Position numbers and translations under genes: made by a program
The notes under the pieces: model-generated
What the model was told of the DNA's origin: nothing
The model's input: only the letters and a program-made list of their open reading frames with translations
Databases searched by the model: none
Source of the DNA: Oligoflexia bacterium
Lineage (GTDB): Bacteria; Bdellovibrionota; UBA1018
DNA length: 36,536 bases
Assembly (NCBI GenBank): GCA_014376785.1
Contig: JACMQW010000038.1
Coordinates: 1-36,536, forward strand
Direction: 5' to 3'
Part shown: positions 7,785-15,656 of the stretch, piece after piece
How positions within the stretch are numbered: position 1 is the stretch's first letter
Layout: each line of letters starts with the position of its first letter

Positions 7785-8394
7785 ATTCACAGAGAGCGCA
7801 GCGATGGTGGTTGCTGCTTTCCTCTTAGGATCGATTCCATTTGGGCTTCTCATTTCAAAGCTTTACGGCATAAATGATTTGCGTGAGCAGGGGAGCGGGA
7901 ACATCGGCGCAACGAACGTGAGTCGAGTTGTGGGTTTTTGGCCCGCAGGTTTTCTCACGTTTTTTTTGGATGCTCTAAAAGGTATTCTGATTTTACTGCC
8001 ACTCCGCTACCGATGGATACCCGAGGGTACACTTCCGGCTTCAACTCTGCTGCTTTGGACGCTCGGTTTATCTGCAGTGGTGGGTCATTGCTTTTCGCCT
8101 TGGTTGCATTTTAAAGGCGGGAAAGGGGTGGCCACGACTTTCGGAGTTATTTTCGCTCTCGCGCCCCTCAGTGGAGTGGTTGGCGGAATTGTTTTTGGAT
8201 TGGCAGCTTTTGCCACTCAGGTCGGTGCAGCCGGAAGTTTGCTCGGCCTTCTCGCTGCGATTGCGGTCTACCGACTTTTTTATCCTTTCGAACCTTCGAT
8301 GCTTATCTTTGCGCTCATGGTTTATCTCGCGATTTTTCGCCATGAAGAAAATCTTGACAGCCTCCTAAAAGAAGATGCGCGTGAGTCGGCTTAA
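7777..8394 (+). CDS. plsY: Glycerol-3-phosphate acyltransferase PlsY
   Basis: PlsY acylates sn-glycerol-3-phosphate from acyl-phosphate, the first membrane step of phospholipid synthesis. I start at the ATG at 7777, 7 bases after GGGAGG; a GTG one codon earlier is less likely. The product is 205 aa with multiple membrane segments and the three family motifs: GSIPFGLLISK, GSGNIGATNVSR, and GHCFSPWLHFKGGKGVAT (phosphate binding). The start overlaps the lgt stop by 8 bp, and the 3' end overlaps the next gene by 20 bp, so translation is probably coupled. Confidence 0.95.
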   Translation: MNEFTESAAMVVAAFLLGSIPFGLLISKLYGINDLREQGSGNIGATNVSRVVGFWPAGFLTFFLDALKGILILLPLRYRWIPEGTLPASTLLLWTLGLSAVVGHCFSPWLHFKGGKGVATTFGVIFALAPLSGVVGGIVFGLAAFATQVGAAGSLLGLLAAIAVYRLFYPFEPSMLIFALMVYLAIFRHEENLDSLLKEDARESA

Positions 8395-9277
8395 TTTCCT
8401 CTCGGCTCTGGCTCTCTGCTTAACGCACTCCTGGTTCATTCATTTCCCGAGTGCACTGGGTGAGGATCGCAGACCAGAGCGGGTGGTGACTCTCCTTCCC
8501 TCGATCGCAGAAATTGCACTCGAGGTCGGATTGCCTGAGGCGAACCTCGTCGGAGTTTCAGAATTCACTGATTTTCCTCCATCTTTAAAAAATAAAACAT
8601 CGATCGGTAATTATGCAAAGCCGAGCATAGAGCGAATCGTGGGGTTAGTTCCAGATCTCGTGGTGACGGACCGAGATTCCGCACAGCCCGTGAGTGAAAA
8701 ACTTGAGAAATTGAAATTTCGGGTACTCCGTGTGGGAACGGCATCCTTGAGCGACATTCGCCAGGCTTACCACTTGGTTGCAGATGCCCTGTTAAGAACC
8801 GAAGCAGGCAATGATGCCATCCACAGATTCGATCTAAAAATCGATGAAATTCGGCTGCGCGCGGAAACGAGGAAGAAAAAAGAGCCGCGCAAGGTGCGGG
8901 TGTTGCTCACCGTGAATGAGGAGCCACTCATCGTCGCCGGAGGAAAAAATTTTTTGGACGATGGTGTCGCACTCGTCGGCGCAGAAAATATTTACCACGA
9001 TTCAAATTCGGCTTACCCGCGAGTTTCGGTCGAGGATGTCATTAAACGGAATCCAGACGTGGTTTTACTCCTCGATTCTTCGACCGATCTTGTTCGCGCG
9101 GAACGGGCTAAGAAGCGATGGTTAAAAATTCCAGGGTTTAGACCCGCAAAAAACGCTCGAGTGGTCATTGTGAAATCCGATGCGCTGATTCGGCCCGGCC
9201 CTCGTTTTCCAAGTGGGCTGAGGGATCTGGAATCAGCTATTTACGGTCCCGAACCGATTCGGAAGCCCCATGAATAG
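8375..9277 (+). CDS. btuF: BtuF-like periplasmic binding protein (vitamin B12 / metal-chelate import)
   Basis: The 300-aa precursor has a signal peptide (residues 1-29, cleavage near SALG/ED). It belongs to the helical-backbone metal-receptor class, in which a long helix joins two lobes. The N-lobe reads RVVTLLPSIAEIALEVGL, then VGVSEFTDFPP and IERIVGLVPDLVV, the classic BtuF/FecB layout. The second lobe contains DVVLLLD and RPGPRFPSGL. The gene is followed, with overlaps, by a FecCD-type permease and an ATPase, so the three form one ABC importer. Vitamin B12 is the likeliest ligand given BtuF similarity; a siderophore or heme cannot be excluded. No cobalamin riboswitch is visible upstream, as expected for an internal operon gene. 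Confidence 0.8.
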   Translation: MRVSRLNFLSALALCLTHSWFIHFPSALGEDRRPERVVTLLPSIAEIALEVGLPEANLVGVSEFTDFPPSLKNKTSIGNYAKPSIERIVGLVPDLVVTDRDSAQPVSEKLEKLKFRVLRVGTASLSDIRQAYHLVADALLRTEAGNDAIHRFDLKIDEIRLRAETRKKKEPRKVRVLLTVNEEPLIVAGGKNFLDDGVALVGAENIYHDSNSAYPRVSVEDVIKRNPDVVLLLDSSTDLVRAERAKKRWLKIPGFRPAKNARVVIVKSDALIRPGPRFPSGLRDLESAIYGPEPIRKPHE

Positions 9278-10226
9278 ACGGAATGTTTTCAAAAAGACCG
9301 ATGTCGCATGGGGCGTTCTTTTTGTCGTCGCAGTGTTCGCATCTTTAGGCCTGGGAGCAACGCGTGGTCTTGAGTGGTCCCTCGTCAAAGAACTTCGACT
9401 GCCGCGGACGTTGCTCGCATTCGCTGTCGGCGCAGCTTTATCGATCGGGGGAACCATTCTCCAATCCCTGTTCAAAAATCCCCTCTGTGAGCCCTACACA
9501 CTGGGAGTTTCTTCGGGGGCGACTTTAGGCGCGGTAATCGGCAGCAGCTTAGGGTTGAACACGTTATTTTTCGGATTATCGCCGAGCGCGCTCGTCGGCG
9601 CTTTATTGTTTTCAGGAATTTTGTGGCTAGTTTCGCGGATGCGAAGGCTTTCGAGTTCAACCCTCCTTTTAGTCGGTATCATGCTTGGTTTCCTCGGATC
9701 GAGTTGGGTCGCCGTCTGGATGACGCTTGCAGATCCGGCCGGAATTCAGTCCGCTCTCGGTTGGCTGCTAGGAGACTTGTCTCGCGCCGAGACGACCAAC
9801 GCTCTCTTTATGAATGGTGCGGTTGCCCTCATCTTTCTCGGCGTCTACAGGGATCATCGCGGTTACGATGTTCTCTTGATGGGAGAAGAGGAAGCCGTTT
9901 CAGTCGGTCTGGATCTCCGTGCATTCCGAATCAAAACCATTCTCTGGACTTCTCTTTTAGTGTCCGTCGCGGTGAGTTTGGCCGGCATGATCGGATTTGT
10001 GGGCCTGATCGTTCCCCAACTGGTTCGACGTTCTGGAAGCGCTCTTCATCGGAGGGTCCTTCCACTTTCGGCATTGGTCGGTGGAACGGTCCTGATTATT
10101 GCGGACACGGTCTCGCGAACGATTGCGGCTCCCTACGAACTTCCCGTCGGAGTCGTCACTGCGATCGCCGGAGCGCCTTTTTTCATTGCTCTGCTTTTTT
10201 TCGGAAAGAGGAATCGTGAATCTTAA
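9270..10226 (+). CDS. FecCD/BtuC-family ABC importer permease
   Basis: This 318-aa inner-membrane protein has about nine or ten hydrophobic segments. Family landmarks are LRLPRTLLAFAVGAALSIGG near the N-terminus, then LQSLFKNPLCEPYTLGVSSG, and later GMIGFVGLIVPQLVRR, the loop that contacts the ATPase. The protein forms the transport channel for the substrate delivered by the upstream binding protein. The ATG overlaps the btuF-like stop by 8 bp, and the 3' end overlaps the ATPase start by 11 bp. Slightly short for BtuC (usually ~325-330 aa) but apparently complete. Confidence 0.9.
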   Translation: MNRRNVFKKTDVAWGVLFVVAVFASLGLGATRGLEWSLVKELRLPRTLLAFAVGAALSIGGTILQSLFKNPLCEPYTLGVSSGATLGAVIGSSLGLNTLFFGLSPSALVGALLFSGILWLVSRMRRLSSSTLLLVGIMLGFLGSSWVAVWMTLADPAGIQSALGWLLGDLSRAETTNALFMNGAVALIFLGVYRDHRGYDVLLMGEEEAVSVGLDLRAFRIKTILWTSLLVSVAVSLAGMIGFVGLIVPQLVRRSGSALHRRVLPLSALVGGTVLIIADTVSRTIAAPYELPVGVVTAIAGAPFFIALLFFGKRNRES

Positions 10227-10977
10227 ATTTTCTGATTTCGAACTCACTCGCGGAGATTCTGCTTTTTCAGATTTTAATTTGGAATTCCATGCGGGTGAGA
10301 TTACGGGAATCATTGGGCCAAACGGCGCGGGCAAATCGACACTTCTGAAAGCACTCATGGGAACGATCCCGTACAAAGGTTCTCTGAAAATCGGGAATCA
10401 AGTGCTCGAAAGGCTGACTCCCGCTCAGCGCTCACGCCTGGTGACTTACCTGGGCTCAGAAATCCAGACTGATTTTCCTCTGACGACTCTCGAGATGGTC
10501 TCGCTTGGCGATTACGCTTTAGAGGACGCATCCTCTTCTGAAGAACATCTAAGAAAAATTCGGGAATCCATGGAAGAGGTGGGCTGCTGGCAGTATAGGG
10601 ATCGCCTCTTTTCCGAACTTTCAAGTGGTGAGCGTCAGCGAGCCCATTTCGCTCGGGCGCTCAGCCAAGGACCAAAGTGGATCCTTCTAGATGAGTCCTT
10701 CTCTCGGTTGGATTTGCACCATCAATCGAAACTTTCGAGTCTACTCCGCACCTATTTGGGCCGGGGTTATTCGTTTGTTTTTGTTTCGCATGATCTGAAT
10801 TTCACAACCGACGTGGCCGATCGTTGCCTTTTTTTAAATCGGGGCCGCGCGGTGAGTTTTGGAAAAACGTCGGAAACAGTCACAGAAGCTGCGATTCGTG
10901 ACCTTTATCCGGAAGCAAGGTTCGTCCTTTTTCCTCATCCGGTGACAGGGGCTTTGAAAGTTCATTTCCGGGGATAG
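10216..10977 (+). CDS. ABC transporter ATPase (BtuD/FecE type)
   Basis: The frame is open further upstream (to 10099), but homology begins at the GTG at 10216, which has GAGG just before it and yields 253 aa. It shows Walker A GPNGAGKST (residues 34-42), the ABC signature LSSGERQR (135-142), Walker B ILLDES (156-161) and the switch His in SHD (192). The usual LDEP is LDES here, a minor variant. It powers the permease encoded immediately upstream. The gene ends 1 bp from the convergent RNase H gene. Confidence 0.9.
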   Translation: MNLKFSDFELTRGDSAFSDFNLEFHAGEITGIIGPNGAGKSTLLKALMGTIPYKGSLKIGNQVLERLTPAQRSRLVTYLGSEIQTDFPLTTLEMVSLGDYALEDASSSEEHLRKIRESMEEVGCWQYRDRLFSELSSGERQRAHFARALSQGPKWILLDESFSRLDLHHQSKLSSLLRTYLGRGYSFVFVSHDLNFTTDVADRCLFLNRGRAVSFGKTSETVTEAAIRDLYPEARFVLFPHPVTGALKVHFRG

Positions 10978-10978
10978 T

Positions 10979-11749
10979 TCATTCGGAAGCGTCTTTTTTC
11001 GCAAATCCCCATTCGCGAAGAATTTCGATCTCATTTCCTGGCGAGGCGGCTTTCTTAAACTTCGCTCCCGGGCGCCCCTTCACTCTCGCTTCGCAGCTCT
11101 TCCAGTCGGAGTGGCGTTCGAGGGCCCCATTCACGACGCTTAGGTAGGAGTGCGCGACCTTCTTTTCTTCTTTAGGTCGCATCTCTGGTAGGCCGGTGTC
11201 GGCGGGAACATCATGAATCGCGATTGCGTATTCTTTCAAACTTCCGCGGTAGAGAGGGGGTCGCCGACCGCTGGTGAATTCGCGCGCGATTTCATCACAG
11301 CGTTCGTTTCCGGGAGTTCCGATATGGCCGCGAACATAATGCCATTCAGGCTTTAATTTTCTCGCGGAAACGACCCGGACCAAATTTTTCCACAAGTCCT
11401 GATTTGCGACTTCTTTTCCTTGGGCGGTCTTCCAATCGCGTTTTCTCCAGCCCCAGACCCACTGTGTTATGCCGCGGATCACGTAAGTCGAATCGGTGTA
11501 CACGGAGACTTGGCCTTGGAAATCTCGAGCTGCCTCGAGTCCCTCGATCGTCGCCAGAAGCTCCATTTGATTGTTCGTGGTGGCGCGCGAACTTCCGCCC
11601 AGCTCGATGATCTTACCCTCGGGATGGGCTAAAACCGCACCCCATCCCCCGGGACCGGGATTACCCGAGCAAGCTCCGTCAGTAAAAATGACTAGGTTGT
11701 GTTCATGCCCGTTCACGAGGGTGTTCTCCGTTTTTGAATCATTTTTCAT
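10979..11749 (-). CDS. rnhA: Ribonuclease HI with extra C-terminal hybrid-binding-like domain
   Basis: RNase HI cuts the RNA strand of RNA-DNA hybrids. Residues ~17-160 are a normal catalytic domain: Asp24 in FTDGACSGNPGPGGWG, Glu63 in NNQMELLA, Asp86 in YTDSTYV, His142 and Asp152 in GHIGTPGNERCDEIA. The protein is 256 aa, about 100 longer than E. coli RnhA. The tail, residues ~200-248, has SYLSVVNG, then W-x2-C, then VKGRPGAKFKK. That is the pattern of the caulimovirus-VI/RNase H1 hybrid-binding domain, which in known RNase H1 proteins is N-terminal. The linker is charged and Pro-rich. The start ATG lacks a strong ribosome-binding site. Confidence 0.9.
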   Translation of the reverse strand: MKNDSKTENTLVNGHEHNLVIFTDGACSGNPGPGGWGAVLAHPEGKIIELGGSSRATTNNQMELLATIEGLEAARDFQGQVSVYTDSTYVIRGITQWVWGWRKRDWKTAQGKEVANQDLWKNLVRVVSARKLKPEWHYVRGHIGTPGNERCDEIAREFTSGRRPPLYRGSLKEYAIAIHDVPADTGLPEMRPKEEKKVAHSYLSVVNGALERHSDWKSCEARVKGRPGAKFKKAASPGNEIEILREWGFAKKDASE

Positions 11750-11796
11750 TCGTCGTCCGACTTTTTAAATCAACTATTCGCAGTCCGGCATCTTGT

Positions 11797-11847
11797 AAAC
11801 CGAGAAAACCTCGGTCAAGCTCGGGCTTGTCACAACAAGCTCCGGTT
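11797..11847. other. Cluster of competing inverted repeats between rnhA and the barrel gene
   Basis: This lies in the 219-bp divergent gap. ACCGAG/CTCGGT (11799-11804 with 11810-11815) and CAAGC/GCTTG (11816-11820 with 11825-11829) are perfect small stems. AACCGAG can instead pair with CTCCGGTT (11840-11847) with one bulge. The mutually exclusive pairings suggest a structured leader or operator, but no terminator T-run follows. Confidence 0.35.
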
Positions 11848-11968
11848 AGGAATAGTTTTGGCATCGCTCTCGAGCGGGACCAAGCAGACATTATCATGGA
11901 TTGTCTCGGGTCCCCATCGAACGTGAGGTTTATCAGCGTGGTGAATTTTGTTTAAAAATCGGCGGCTC

Positions 11969-13345
11969 ATGGTGAAGCAAAAGTGTCAGCAGATTCTTCT
12001 CTCGCAGAAATGCGTAGTTCTCTTCGCACTGATTTTATTCAGTTCGGTTTCGAATGAAGCGTCCGCTACAGGAATGGTGAAGCTCGAGTCGAATGGATTT
12101 CTACGCCGGTCGGTAGATCGTTCGGACAGTAGCTCGACGCTTTCACTGGGACCTCGGTTAGGGAGTCAGGGCGACTACCTTGAAACAAAACTCGATTTTG
12201 ATGCCATTGTCCAAATCACCGACACTAAAAACTTAAGTGTGGACCGGAGCGCTCTCGCATTCGAGTCCCAAAACGCTTACCTCGCGACTTCGAGGTCCGT
12301 CTTTTCAAAGCACCAGTTCACCTTAGGTCGTAGGATTTACGATTGGGCTAAATTTGATCAAGAATGGCAGTTTGGAGCCATTTCACCGCGCTTTATTTGG
12401 GACCCGACCCGCCCCCAAATCGTGGGTCTGACGGGCGTCTTTCATGCCTACGAGAATGAGCATTGGCGGTGGATGAACTATGCCTCTCCACTTTCCATCC
12501 CCGAGCGCGGATATCCCCTCAGAAACGAAAACGGAAAACTCCTTTCGTCTAATCCCTTCTATAATCCCTACTTTGATTCCGCGGTGATCGCGAAAAAGAA
12601 TATCCCGGTGCAGTACACCGTCGTCATGCCTCCGATCGGCGACTTGATCAAAAAATCCGGCGCAATGACCACAGTCCGTTACTCCACGAGTCCGAGCGGA
12701 CAAGGGTATTGGATCCAAGGAATGTACGGATTTTTGCCCATTCTCCAACCTAACCTCGCCGTAGAACCCACCTATCCACCTCCCTACTCGGCGATTGACG
12801 TTCGGGTGCATCCCGCGATCCAACGCCACCATCTGCTGATGTTAGAAACGGGCGTTCAGGAAAAGCAGTTTTCCCTTTGGGCTTCTGTGACGAAAGAAAA
12901 ACCAACTTCTCGCCCAGTTCCGAGCCTCTGGATTGCGACTCGATCTGAACCCGCCACGGTGCTCTCCGCCGGTGGAGACGTGTCACTGTTCGATGGGTGG
13001 AAATTAAAAGGGTCATATATTTACGTCAGTGAGAAGCGAACGGTAGTTGAGAATGTTAGTTTCACGGTCGATTTACCGGGCCGGTTTCCTTACCATCGCG
13101 CCGCGCGTGGATCGCTCGAGTACCAAGCAAACGAGCGAATGAACTATGCATTCAATCTGATCACCGACATCGAATACAAATCACAACTCATGAGCTTGGA
13201 CGTGACCTACGTCATCGCGACGGATGATCACGCGATTACCTTGAACGTGGGTAGTGATTTCTTCGCTTCAGCCACCGGGAAGGGGTACATCGGACAGTAC
13301 AAAGGGAATGACCGATTCCGCGGAGGCGTTGCCTATGCGTTTTAA
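11969..13345 (+). CDS. Probable outer-membrane beta-barrel protein, unknown family
   Basis: I start at the ATG at 11969; the frame is open from a TTG at 11948, and neither has a good ribosome-binding site. The ~458-aa precursor has a signal peptide (hydrophobic core CVVLFALILFSSVS, cleavage near EASA/TG). The mature part is rich in alternating polar/aromatic strands. It ends GGVAYAF with a C-terminal Phe, the usual barrel-assembly signal. Many Trp/Tyr residues (HWRWMNY, GYWIQGMYGF) would fit an aromatic girdle. I recognise no named family. Its stop codon overlaps the start of the EF-hand lipoprotein gene, so the two are translationally coupled and likely act together at the outer membrane. 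Confidence 0.7.
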   Translation: MVKQKCQQILLSQKCVVLFALILFSSVSNEASATGMVKLESNGFLRRSVDRSDSSSTLSLGPRLGSQGDYLETKLDFDAIVQITDTKNLSVDRSALAFESQNAYLATSRSVFSKHQFTLGRRIYDWAKFDQEWQFGAISPRFIWDPTRPQIVGLTGVFHAYENEHWRWMNYASPLSIPERGYPLRNENGKLLSSNPFYNPYFDSAVIAKKNIPVQYTVVMPPIGDLIKKSGAMTTVRYSTSPSGQGYWIQGMYGFLPILQPNLAVEPTYPPPYSAIDVRVHPAIQRHHLLMLETGVQEKQFSLWASVTKEKPTSRPVPSLWIATRSEPATVLSAGGDVSLFDGWKLKGSYIYVSEKRTVVENVSFTVDLPGRFPYHRAARGSLEYQANERMNYAFNLITDIEYKSQLMSLDVTYVIATDDHAITLNVGSDFFASATGKGYIGQYKGNDRFRGGVAYAF

Positions 13346-15638
13346 AGGGCGCGCTCTGCTTTCTCTCCTCGTTCCGCTCACCGTTGTTTCTTCCTGTGGT
13401 CAGCTTGGTTCTAAAAAAGCAGGTGAAAAGACGATTTTGCCCGGAAAAGACCAAGGTTGCTATGATCAGCTCGGTGACCGCGTGGCTCGCTTTTTCGACG
13501 GATCTATCGAAGCGAAAGAATGGAACGACTCTTTTGATTGTGTCCGCGACCAAGTGGCCTACTTCAAACGTTACGTTCGCGGCTCAACCCCCGAGGGTTA
13601 CAATCAAACCGACATCTCTCTCCTCGTTCGCCAACTTCTGATCACGAATCGACCGGTAACGGATTCGTTCATTGCTTCGATCTTCGACATCAAAGCATCT
13701 GTTTTCGGAGGTCGACCCGAGCTGATCGGAGTCGAGCAAATCGACGAGTTTGTCCGCTTCAGCGAACTACTCCGTCGTGAAACCACCGCTCTTTTGCCGT
13801 TTTTACAAGCACGCAAAAAGAGCCCGAGTAGCGCGAATATGCTTTCACTTGCGGATGGGTTAGACCGTTTCGGTCAGAATCTCAGCCGTTACTTTCTGAC
13901 TTTGCGGGGCTCAACCTCCGTAAATAAGACGTCCTTGCTCCCGTTTGTGCGTGAAATTCTCACGATGCACGGGGGGGATGCTTCGCTCGTCGACCGCTAC
14001 AGTGACGTCATTCGAAATCTGAAAGTGATTATCGCAGGTGGAAGTCCAGATTTCATAGAACCTGCAGCGTGGCCGACCTTAATCGCAGATGCTGCGGCGT
14101 TTGGCGGAGTCCTATTAGCTTATCACGATGAAAACGCAAAATCGTTTGCACAATCTGAAGAACAAGACGACTTCGAGCGACATTTGATTCTAAAGACTCG
14201 ACGACTCGTCGACCGAGTGGTTTCTCGACACGGTGATGGAATTCCACTCGGTCTTTTAGATCCCGTGATTGATACGTTTCCCACCGATTTCCTAACCCCT
14301 GAGAAACGAGCCGCATTAAAGCATGACCTTCGGCCACTGGTATTTCGTGGACTCAAAGGGGGTGTGGTTGAAAAATTAAATTCGGCTGCCGTAGCCACCG
14401 TGGTTGATTTGCTCGACCAAGGATACCGGGCACAAATTCATCTCAAGCGAATTTATCGGAGGTTGCCGAAAAAAGTCGGACCGGTTGAATTCGAAGCGGC
14501 TGCCCGGACGGATATGAGCTCCTTGGCATCGAGTCGTTCGCGATCAGAAGTAAACCGCCTTATTACGATCTCGAAAACTTTCATGGGTCTTTTTCCTGAA
14601 GACAGCGGAGAGATTATTTTTTTGCCGGGCGTTGCTTCCGCTCGCTCTCGGAATCACATGATTCGGATGTCGTGGTATAAAATCCTCGTCGACCACCTTC
14701 TTCCCATCTATGCGACCGGACCATTTGCCCTCGACGGTAAAAGATCTGCCAAAGTGGAAGACCTCACTTCTCTCGTAACGGATTACCTTCAGATCCTCCA
14801 GCAGTGGAAGATGGCTTATCCTATGGTCACGCCTGTGGAAATGGCTGTGAAACGATTCCTTGAAGGAAATATCTTCATGCCGAATTCGAATGGAAACGCC
14901 TATTTCGAAAATGCTGAAACCACTTATTATTTCGCATTTCTTTTTTCGTCATCGGCGTTCTCGCATCGAATCTTTCGCGAGGTCACTACATCTCGAAAAT
15001 TATGGAGCGCGTGCCCAATTACTGGAAAGGATGCCGTCGGCCAAGAGGCTGTCGATGCGTCCTGCTTCCGAAAGATTTATTTTTCGCATCCCGAGATCTT
15101 TTGGCCGAACTTACCGGCACTTCAGCATGATTTTCAGAAAATGACGGAATCCGAAAGGTTGAAGGTAGCTTACTCGATGGAGGCCGCTGGCCGTTTGCGC
15201 GGATATTCTGAAGATCCAATCGGGCCGTACGACACGGACTCCTTTGCCGCGATTACTTATTACGTCGAAGAAATGTTGCAAAGATTCGATTTGAACCACG
15301 ATCAGCTTCTAAACAAGAATGAGATTCTGGATGAAGCTTATCCGGTTCTTAAAATGAAACTCTCGGAACTAGCCGGAACTTCAAATGACCGAATTCTAAA
15401 AGGGATTCTCACTTTCATCATCCAGTACGGCGAAGTGCCTACATCGAATACACAGATTCTGGCGTGGTGTGCCCGAATGCCTTTTATCAATGTCACTGCT
15501 GACCGAGTTGCCGCATACAATGTGGTCGCTTTGCTTTCGGGATCGAGTCCGCCACTTCCGCAGCCAGAAGATGCGTTAGCTCCTCAGCAGGCGTCGCTTT
15601 GGTCGAAGGTTGGTAGGATGATGCGCGCGGCGTTTTGA
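13335..15638 (+). CDS. Large EF-hand lipoprotein, unknown function
   Basis: The chosen ATG (13335) lies 8 bases after GGAGG and overlaps the barrel gene by 11 bp. The frame is open upstream to 13254, but that part is shadow sequence. The 767-aa product starts with a lipoprotein signal ending VVSSC, so it should be lipidated by Lgt/Lsp. The mature protein is mostly helical and soluble. Residues 652-663 form a canonical EF-hand loop (Asp652, Asn654, Asp656, Asn660, Glu663) followed by hydrophobic residues, so calcium binding is likely. I recognise no enzymatic motif. Partnership with the upstream barrel is inferred from coupling. Confidence 0.75.
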   Translation: MRFKGRALLSLLVPLTVVSSCGQLGSKKAGEKTILPGKDQGCYDQLGDRVARFFDGSIEAKEWNDSFDCVRDQVAYFKRYVRGSTPEGYNQTDISLLVRQLLITNRPVTDSFIASIFDIKASVFGGRPELIGVEQIDEFVRFSELLRRETTALLPFLQARKKSPSSANMLSLADGLDRFGQNLSRYFLTLRGSTSVNKTSLLPFVREILTMHGGDASLVDRYSDVIRNLKVIIAGGSPDFIEPAAWPTLIADAAAFGGVLLAYHDENAKSFAQSEEQDDFERHLILKTRRLVDRVVSRHGDGIPLGLLDPVIDTFPTDFLTPEKRAALKHDLRPLVFRGLKGGVVEKLNSAAVATVVDLLDQGYRAQIHLKRIYRRLPKKVGPVEFEAAARTDMSSLASSRSRSEVNRLITISKTFMGLFPEDSGEIIFLPGVASARSRNHMIRMSWYKILVDHLLPIYATGPFALDGKRSAKVEDLTSLVTDYLQILQQWKMAYPMVTPVEMAVKRFLEGNIFMPNSNGNAYFENAETTYYFAFLFSSSAFSHRIFREVTTSRKLWSACPITGKDAVGQEAVDASCFRKIYFSHPEIFWPNLPALQHDFQKMTESERLKVAYSMEAAGRLRGYSEDPIGPYDTDSFAAITYYVEEMLQRFDLNHDQLLNKNEILDEAYPVLKMKLSELAGTSNDRILKGILTFIIQYGEVPTSNTQILAWCARMPFINVTADRVAAYNVVALLSGSSPPLPQPEDALAPQQASLWSKVGRMMRAAF

Positions 15639-15656
15639 GAAACGAGTCCATTGAAA

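Noticed and set aside
8200-8400. Cobalamin riboswitch upstream of the btuF-like gene
   Set aside because: No B12-box pattern is visible; the region is plsY coding sequence.
10099-10215. N-terminal extension of the ABC ATPase
   Set aside because: It lies within the permease gene in another frame, and homology begins at the GTG at 10216.
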